DNA of 9,735 bases from Calditenuis sp032249575 (GTDB lineage: Archaea; Thermoproteota; Nitrososphaeria_A; Caldarchaeales; Calditenuaceae), in assembly GCA_032249575.1 (NCBI GenBank), contig JAVVHL010000041.1, forward strand, positions 1 through 9,735, in the 5' to 3' direction. Positions 5,423 to 9,735 of the stretch are shown piece after piece. The notes below the pieces were generated by a model. The model searched no databases and was not told the origin of the DNA. It was given only the letters and a program-made list of their open reading frames with translations. Made by a program: the position numbers and the translations under genes. The stretch's first letter is position 1; each line of letters opens with the position of its first letter.

Positions 5423-6637
5423 ATGATGAAGAGGGCGGTCGTTCTGACCTTGGCGGCAGCGATCGTGGTGGCCGCTGCAGGGATCGCCTTGATGCTGACG
5501 ACGCGTCCATCGTCCTCGGAGCCGATCAGGATAGGCTTCCTCGGTCCCCTCAGCGGGCCCTTCGCGCCTTGGGGGATCAACCACAGGGACGGGATGTTGC
5601 TGGCAGTGGAGGAGCTCAACGGTCGCGGAGGCGTCCTCGGAAGGAAGCTCGAGCTGGTGGTGAGGGACGACAGGAACAGCCCTTCGGAGGCGATATCGGC
5701 CTTCAGGGAGCTGGTGGAGGTCCAGGGGGTGGTCGCCGTGGCAGGACCTGTATCGAGCGATATAGGGCTGGCGCTCTCGAAGGAGGCCGAGAGGTATAAG
5801 GTCCCGCTCTTCCTTTTGGCGGCCGGATCGGACAGGGTCCTGACGAGGTCGAGCCGTTACACCTTCAGGACCTGCCTCCCTTCGGCCTCGATGCACGAGC
5901 AGCTCTTCGAGGAGTTCATCAGGTCGATGAACGTCAAAAGGGTCGCCAACGTCATAGCCGATTACGAGTGGGGGCACTCGATCAGGGAGGCGGTCGAGAG
6001 GGTCGCGGTGAGGACGGGGATAGAGCTGAGGACCGAGGTCGCGCCTCTTACCGAGAGCGACTTCACGCCCTACCTCCGCCGCGTCAAGGACCTGAACCCT
6101 GAGCTGATCATAGCTACCGGTCACCCTCCTGGGCTTGCGGCCATCGTCAAGCAGTCGCTCGAGGTCGGCATCAACGCCAAGTGGATCACAGGATCCATTC
6201 CGCCCGCTACACCTCTCGTCAGCGCCCTCGGTGAGCTGGCCTTCGGGAGGGTCCTGCTGACCAACTGCGCCAACTACGAGAGCCCCGAGTACGTGGCCCT
6301 GGCAGAGAAATTCAGGGAGAGGTTCGGAGCGCTGATGGAGCAGTTCGCCGTCACCGGCTACGTCACGGTCATGATGATAGCCGACGCGATAGAGAAGACA
6401 GGAAGCACCGATCCTAAAACGATCGCCGATCACGTCAGGAACGGCCGCTACGTCTCGCCGCTCTACCTCTGGCCCCTCTCCTACACGGAGTGGGGGGAGC
6501 TGAAGGAGGCGAGGATGAGCTTCGCGGTCATCGAGAAGGGAGATCCGCCAGGAAGGGTCAACCCGGGATCCGGATGGCACCTCAGGACCTTCTTCGTCAC
6601 CAGCGAGCCAGTCAAGCCCTACGTCCCGAAGGGATGA
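5423..6637 (+). CDS. livK: Branched-chain amino acid-type ABC transporter substrate-binding protein (LivK-like)
   Basis: A 404-residue type I periplasmic-binding protein (Peripla_BP_6/LivJ-LivK family) that captures substrate outside the cell for the LivGFHM transporter encoded downstream. An N-terminal hydrophobic helix (residues 5-26) follows MMKR and probably anchors the protein in the membrane; there is no lipobox cysteine. The binding domain starts at about 34: IRIGFLGPLSGPFAPWGINH, then GMLLAVEELNGRGGVLGRKL and ELVVRDDRNSP. Further on come VVAVAGPVSSDIGLALSKEA (lobe 1 ligand region), IADYEWGHS, and FTPYLRRVKDLNPELIIATG, all typical of the family. Leucine/isoleucine/valine is the default guess, but family members also bind amides, urea or aromatic compounds. 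The ATG at 5423 (or the adjacent one at 5426) sits about 26 nt after a TATA-like element. Its stop overlaps the livG start (ATGA). Confidence 0.9.
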   Translation: MMKRAVVLTLAAAIVVAAAGIALMLTTRPSSSEPIRIGFLGPLSGPFAPWGINHRDGMLLAVEELNGRGGVLGRKLELVVRDDRNSPSEAISAFRELVEVQGVVAVAGPVSSDIGLALSKEAERYKVPLFLLAAGSDRVLTRSSRYTFRTCLPSASMHEQLFEEFIRSMNVKRVANVIADYEWGHSIREAVERVAVRTGIELRTEVAPLTESDFTPYLRRVKDLNPELIIATGHPPGLAAIVKQSLEVGINAKWITGSIPPATPLVSALGELAFGRVLLTNCANYESPEYVALAEKFRERFGALMEQFAVTGYVTVMMIADAIEKTGSTDPKTIADHVRNGRYVSPLYLWPLSYTEWGELKEARMSFAVIEKGDPPGRVNPGSGWHLRTFFVTSEPVKPYVPKG

Positions 6638-7344
6638 CGGAGCTGATCAGGTGCGAGGGCCTATCGAAGAGGTTCGGAGAGACCTGGGCGCTCAGAGACG
6701 TGACGATGGTTCTGAAGGAGGGCGAGGTGCTGGGCGTGATAGGGCCCAACGGTTCAGGGAAGACGACGCTCCTCAACGTGATCTCTGGTCTCGTGAGGCC
6801 GGACGGAGGGAGGGTCGTCATCGGCGGGGTCGACGTGACCGGAAAGGGCCCGAGGGCCGTGGCCTCGATGGGCGTCAGGCGGACCTTCCAAGTGCCGAAG
6901 CTGATCGGTGACCTATCGGTGCTGGAGAACGTGGCCCTTCCCCTGCTCGGGCAGATGGGGCTGGAGGACGCGAGGAGGAGGGCTGGAGAGGTCCTGAGGA
7001 GGCTCGGCGTCGAGAGGTTGGAGGAGGGCCCTTGGAGGCTTCCGATGGCAGAGAGGAGGAAGGTCGAGCTCGCGAGGGCCCTCGTCTCCAGACCGAGGGT
7101 CGTCCTCATCGACGAGTACCTCAGCGGCCTGACCGAGCAGGAGGTGGAGGAGGCGGTGAACGCCTTTATCGACCTGAAGAGGGAGATGGGCTTCGCTGCG
7201 ATCTGGGTCGAGCACGTCATATCGGGCCTCATGAGGGCGGCCGAGAGGGTGCTGGTGCTGAACGAGGGCTCGGTCCTCGCCGAGGGCATCCCGGCTGAGG
7301 TCTCGGTGAGGAAGGAGGTACTGGAGGTCTACTTCGGGGCATGA
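6634..7344 (+). CDS. livG: Branched-chain amino acid-type ABC transporter ATP-binding protein LivG
   Basis: A 236-residue cytoplasmic ATPase of the HAAT importer family. Motifs: Walker A GPNGSGKTT (37-45), Q-loop RRTFQVPKL with Gln86, Walker B VVLIDE (156-161), D-loop SGLTEQE, and H-loop VEHVI with His194. The C-terminal EGIPAEV..KEVLEVYFG is diagnostic of LivG (typically ..VieaYLG). The ABC signature, LSYGQQR-like in many LivG, reads LPMAERR (136-142), and the residue after the Walker B Glu is Tyr rather than Pro. Some LivG homologues have similarly relaxed signatures (A-x-RKRLE...LARALA), so this may be a subfamily trait rather than decay. I choose the ATG at 6634, which overlaps the livK stop in an ATGA; extending upstream runs through livK out of frame. 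It forms a heterodimer with LivF. Confidence 0.93.
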   Translation: MTELIRCEGLSKRFGETWALRDVTMVLKEGEVLGVIGPNGSGKTTLLNVISGLVRPDGGRVVIGGVDVTGKGPRAVASMGVRRTFQVPKLIGDLSVLENVALPLLGQMGLEDARRRAGEVLRRLGVERLEEGPWRLPMAERRKVELARALVSRPRVVLIDEYLSGLTEQEVEEAVNAFIDLKREMGFAAIWVEHVISGLMRAAERVLVLNEGSVLAEGIPAEVSVRKEVLEVYFGA

Positions 7345-8054
7345 GGTCCCTTCTCCGCGTCGAGGGCCTTTCGGTGAGGCTGGACGGCTCCGTCGCGCTC
7401 CGCGAGGTGAGCCTGCAGGTCGGGGAGGGCGAGGTGGTGGCGGTCGTGGGCCCCAACGGCTCAGGCAAGACCACGCTCCTCAAGACGATCGCCGGCCTCC
7501 TCAGACCTTCGTCCGGCAGGATAGTCTTCGACGGCGCTGACGTCACCTCGCTCCGTCCGAGCGAGAGGTCGAGGCTCGGGATCAGGCTCGTCCCCTCAGA
7601 GATGGAGGTCTTCCCGGCTATGTCGCTCCTCGAGAACCTCAAGGTCTCGTGGGAGTCCGGTGCGAGGAGGGAGCCTTTCGAAGAGGCTCTGGAGAGGGTG
7701 GCTCAGATCTTCCCGTGGATCGAGGGGAGGCTCCGCGTCAGGGCCGGGAACCTCAGCGGCGGCGAGCGGAGGATGCTTGCGATGGCGATGGCCCTGATTT
7801 CTTCACCGAGGCTCCTCATGGTCGACGAGCCCAGCTCCGGCCTCTCGCCCAAGTCCCTCTCGGCCGTCCTAGGATCGATCTCTTCCCTCTCCAACTCCGG
7901 CCTCTCGGTCCTCCTCTCGGAGCAGAACGTGGAGGCTGCGCTGAGGGTCTCGAAGAGGGTGGCGGTCCTCAGATCCGGCACCAAGCTCGCCGAGTACGAG
8001 GTCTCCGACAGGGCCGAGGTCACAGCGCTGATCAGGAGGGCCATCTGGGGATAG
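7341..8054 (+). CDS. livF: Branched-chain amino acid-type ABC transporter ATP-binding protein LivF
   Basis: A 237-residue ATPase, partner of LivG. Walker A GPNGSGKTT is at 37-45. The LivF-type loop GIRLVPSEMEVFPAMSLLEN (80-99) corresponds to the family's VPEGRRVF..MTVEENL, with Ser where many LivF have Glu. The ABC signature is canonical, LSGGERRMLAMAMAL (138-152), followed by Walker B LLMVDEPSSGLSP (158-170). The LivF-type EQN at 194-196 replaces the usual H-loop EH. The ATG at 7341 overlaps the livG stop by 4 nt (ATGA), and a GGAGGT sequence at 7323-7328 provides a Shine-Dalgarno site 12 nt upstream. This is the clearest ribosome-binding site in the operon and fits an internal, non-leaderless cistron. 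Confidence 0.94.
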   Translation: MRSLLRVEGLSVRLDGSVALREVSLQVGEGEVVAVVGPNGSGKTTLLKTIAGLLRPSSGRIVFDGADVTSLRPSERSRLGIRLVPSEMEVFPAMSLLENLKVSWESGARREPFEEALERVAQIFPWIEGRLRVRAGNLSGGERRMLAMAMALISSPRLLMVDEPSSGLSPKSLSAVLGSISSLSNSGLSVLLSEQNVEAALRVSKRVAVLRSGTKLAEYEVSDRAEVTALIRRAIWG

Positions 8055-8056
8055 AC

Positions 8057-8905
8057 GTGCTCGATCTGCTGGTCGACGGGCTCTCGAACGGCCTCCAGCT
8101 CTCCCTGATAGCGGTGGGCATGACGGTGGTCCACGGCATCGCAGGTGTCCTGAACCTCTCCCACGGTGAGGCTGTCGTGGTGGCCACGGTGACCGCATCG
8201 GTCCTCCTTTCGCTCGGCGCACCGCTCCCATTAGCGCTCCTCGTTGCGCTCTGCGCAACCCTCCCTGTCGGACTGGCGGTCTGGGCCATCTCGAGGTCAG
8301 TCTCTGGATTCGACGAGAGGACGAGGGGGGTTCTGGGGCTCGTGATGACGTTGGGCCTCGCGCTGGCGCTCCACGGGTCCCTCGTCTACCTCTTCCCTGC
8401 CGCCAACTATTCGCTGGTCTTGGGGACCCTCCAGCTGGAGCTCGGTGGCTTCGTCGTCAGGTCCTCTTCGCTGGTGGCGCTGGCCCTCTCGGCAGCCGCG
8501 CTGGCGTTCCTATACTTCGTGCTCGGCTGGACGAGGTTCGGCAGGTCGGTCCGGGCCACCTTCCAGAACAGGGACCTCGCGGAGGCGATGGGGATCGACG
8601 TCGAGAGGATAGCGCTCATGACCGTCCTCCTGGCCTCATTCTTCGCCGGCCTCTCAGGCCTGATTAGGGGCCTGACGGTCCCGGTCGAGCCTTCGAGGGG
8701 CATGGAGCTCACGGTCCTCTCGCTCGTCGTCTCGGTCGCAGGCGGGATGAGGAGCATACCTGGGACCGCCGTTGCAGGCCTCGTCCTGGGCCTCGTGAAC
8801 TCCTTCCTAGCCTTCTTCGTCGGCACCTACCTGACCTACTTGGCCGTCCTCCTCTCGGCCGCGATCCTCCTCAGGTTGACGGGTGCGGGGCGATGGGCCG
8901 GGTGA
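8057..8905 (+). CDS. livH: Branched-chain amino acid-type ABC transporter permease LivH
   Basis: A 282-residue inner-membrane permease of the HAAT family with about eight hydrophobic segments. Family landmarks: GLSNGLQLSLIAVGMTVVHG (8-27), then GIAGVLNLSHGEAVVV (27-42, matching the G..N..HGe motif), the cytoplasmic coupling loop FGRSVRATFQNRDLAEAMGI (161-180, the G..vRA..qn...A...Gi element that contacts the ATPases), and VAGGMRSIPGTAVAGLVLGL (227-246). The GTG at 8057, 2 nt after the livF stop, is the first usual start codon before the conserved region. An AGGAGGG (8034-8040) lies 16 nt upstream, rather far for a Shine-Dalgarno sequence. The longer open frame upstream merely overlaps livF and has no family similarity. 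The 3' end overlaps livM by 13 nt (ATG start) or 4 nt (GTG start). Confidence 0.9.
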   Translation: MLDLLVDGLSNGLQLSLIAVGMTVVHGIAGVLNLSHGEAVVVATVTASVLLSLGAPLPLALLVALCATLPVGLAVWAISRSVSGFDERTRGVLGLVMTLGLALALHGSLVYLFPAANYSLVLGTLQLELGGFVVRSSSLVALALSAAALAFLYFVLGWTRFGRSVRATFQNRDLAEAMGIDVERIALMTVLLASFFAGLSGLIRGLTVPVEPSRGMELTVLSLVVSVAGGMRSIPGTAVAGLVLGLVNSFLAFFVGTYLTYLAVLLSAAILLRLTGAGRWAG

Positions 8906-9735
8906 GCGTCCAAGCGGCCGCCGTCGCGGTGGGAACCGTAGCCTTCGCAGCCTTAGCGCTCCTCACCGAGAGCGTCTATCTGCTCAGGCTCTACTCGGTC
9001 TACGCCTTTCACACCTCCCTCGGTCTGGCTGTGACCCTGCTCTTCGGCGTCGCGGGTCAGGTCGTGATATTCACTGGTGCCTTGGCCGGCACGTCGGCCT
9101 ACGTAGCCTCCCTTTCCTCGCTCCACCTTGGCCTCGGTCATGCGGTGGCCGCTGCCCTCGGGATCCTCTCCGGCACCTCGCTCGGAACGGCCCTCGTCTG
9201 GCTAGCGTCCCGCTGGGAGCTCAGGGGCATTCAGGTCGGCATCCTCACGCTCCTTGCCTCACTAGCCTTCGAGGTCCTGATCCTGGGCAACAGGGCCGTC
9301 ACCTTCGGCGAGGTCGGCTTCTCCGTCGTGGACCCCCTAACCTCTTCGGGCCTCGGGACCCTGTACGCGCTGAGGGCTTACGCGGTCGCTGGCCTGCTCC
9401 TCACCTCTGGACTCTCGCTGGCCCTTCTCAGGATGAGGGGAGGGAGGCTCTGGACGCTCTTCAGGGCCGCAGGCGAGGACCCGGACCTCCTCAGGACCAA
9501 CGCCCTCGACCCGGTCAGGTACAAGGCAATAGCGGCGGCCATCTCCTCAGCGATCGCGAGCGCAGCGGGCGTCCTTTACGTCTACTCGACCGGCTACGTC
9601 TCGCCCTCCACCTACTCGGTCGCCGAGGCCGACATACCGGCTTACCTCGTCGCAGCGATAGGCGGTCTCGGAAACCCTGTGGGTGCGCTGCTGGGCGGCG
9701 CCGTGATCCTCGCGCTGAAGGAGCTGACGAGGGCC
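8893..9735 (+). CDS. livM: Branched-chain amino acid-type ABC transporter permease LivM (3' truncated by window end)
   Basis: The open frame runs to the window edge with no stop: 281 residues visible of a family usually 300-350 long. Landmarks: SLGLAVTLLFGVAGQVVIFT (42-61, the LivM ltGq.slG-type region), then GALAGTSAYVASL (62-74), where most LivM have G.GAY.aalL; the coupling loop LFRAAGEDPDLLRTNALDPV (189-208); and AAIGGLGNPVGALLGGAVIL (254-273), the IGGlGt..GpvlGa motif. The coupling loop differs from the usual A..i..ne..A...Gi: the A..G positions read L and A. The start is uncertain. The ATG at 8893 overlaps livH by 13 nt, while a GTG at 8902 would give the 4-nt GTGA overlap that matches the other junctions in this operon. 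It pairs with LivH to form the membrane channel. Confidence 0.9.
   Translation, partial: MGRVSVQAAAVAVGTVAFAALALLTESVYLLRLYSVYAFHTSLGLAVTLLFGVAGQVVIFTGALAGTSAYVASLSSLHLGLGHAVAAALGILSGTSLGTALVWLASRWELRGIQVGILTLLASLAFEVLILGNRAVTFGEVGFSVVDPLTSSGLGTLYALRAYAVAGLLLTSGLSLALLRMRGGRLWTLFRAAGEDPDLLRTNALDPVRYKAIAAAISSAIASAAGVLYVYSTGYVSPSTYSVAEADIPAYLVAAIGGLGNPVGALLGGAVILALKELTRA

Noticed and set aside
5332..5799. Open frame on the plus strand overlapping the liv promoter region and the start of livK.
   Set aside because: Arg/Gly/Asp-rich shadow of livK with no recognisable motif; it would also run through the livK promoter.
4553..6580. A very long open frame on the minus strand (675 codons) opposite the NAD kinase and livK genes.
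   Set aside because: It is rich in Arg, Asp, Pro, His and Gln with no hydrophobic core or motif, as expected for the antisense of AGG/GAG-rich genes. Both plus-strand genes have clear family motifs across the same bases.
7649..8056. In-frame upstream extension of livH through livF.
   Set aside because: The translated segment is charged and repetitive and covers the LivF signature and Walker B in another frame. LivH permeases begin near the GTG at 8057.
1..9735. Search by eye for CRISPR repeats, tRNA genes, insertion-sequence ends and long direct repeats.
   Set aside because: None seen. Repeated strings such as GPNGSGKTT coding regions in livG and livF reflect paralogous ATPases, not repeats.

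Overview
The window looks like chromosomal DNA of a GC-rich archaeon, most likely of the Thermoproteota/TACK group, though I cannot place it below that level. The evidence is an archaeal-type ribosomal protein S19, frequent AGG arginine codons, several genes that start about 25-29 nt downstream of a TATA-like element with no Shine-Dalgarno sequence (leaderless style), and a presenilin-type protease of the archaeal kind. I see no tRNA, rRNA, CRISPR array, insertion sequence or obvious mobile element. Genes are densely packed and the longest non-coding stretch is about 120 bp.

Layout. Positions 4-902, minus strand: ribosomal protein S19 with its own strong TATA box, preceded by a small membrane-anchored protein with an extracytoplasmic beta-type domain. 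Positions 964-2320, plus strand: a two-gene unit encoding a single-domain EamA/DMT membrane protein and a presenilin/signal-peptide-peptidase-like GxGD aspartyl protease. Positions 2308-4193, minus strand, convergent with the previous unit: a DedA/VTT membrane protein and an NAD(P)H-hydrate epimerase (NnrE) whose C-terminal NnrD (dehydratase) half appears eroded; their reading frames overlap by 4 nt. Positions 4313-5335, plus strand: an unusual NAD kinase with a degenerate GGDGT motif and a C-terminal winged-helix domain. It is divergent from the NnrE unit, and a perfect inverted repeat sits in its promoter. Positions 5423-9735, plus strand: a branched-chain amino acid type (Liv/HAAT) ABC importer, in the order binding protein, LivG ATPase, LivF ATPase, LivH permease, LivM permease. 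LivM runs off the window end.

How the genes fit together. The Liv genes form one translationally coupled operon encoding a complete importer; the substrate is not certain from sequence. The NnrE and NAD kinase genes, divergent and separated only by dedA, form a small nicotinamide-cofactor neighbourhood: one repairs hydrated NAD(P)H and the other would make NADP. The most unusual signals are the kinase-winged-helix fusion, which may recognise the palindrome at its own promoter, and the shrunken NnrD half of the epimerase.
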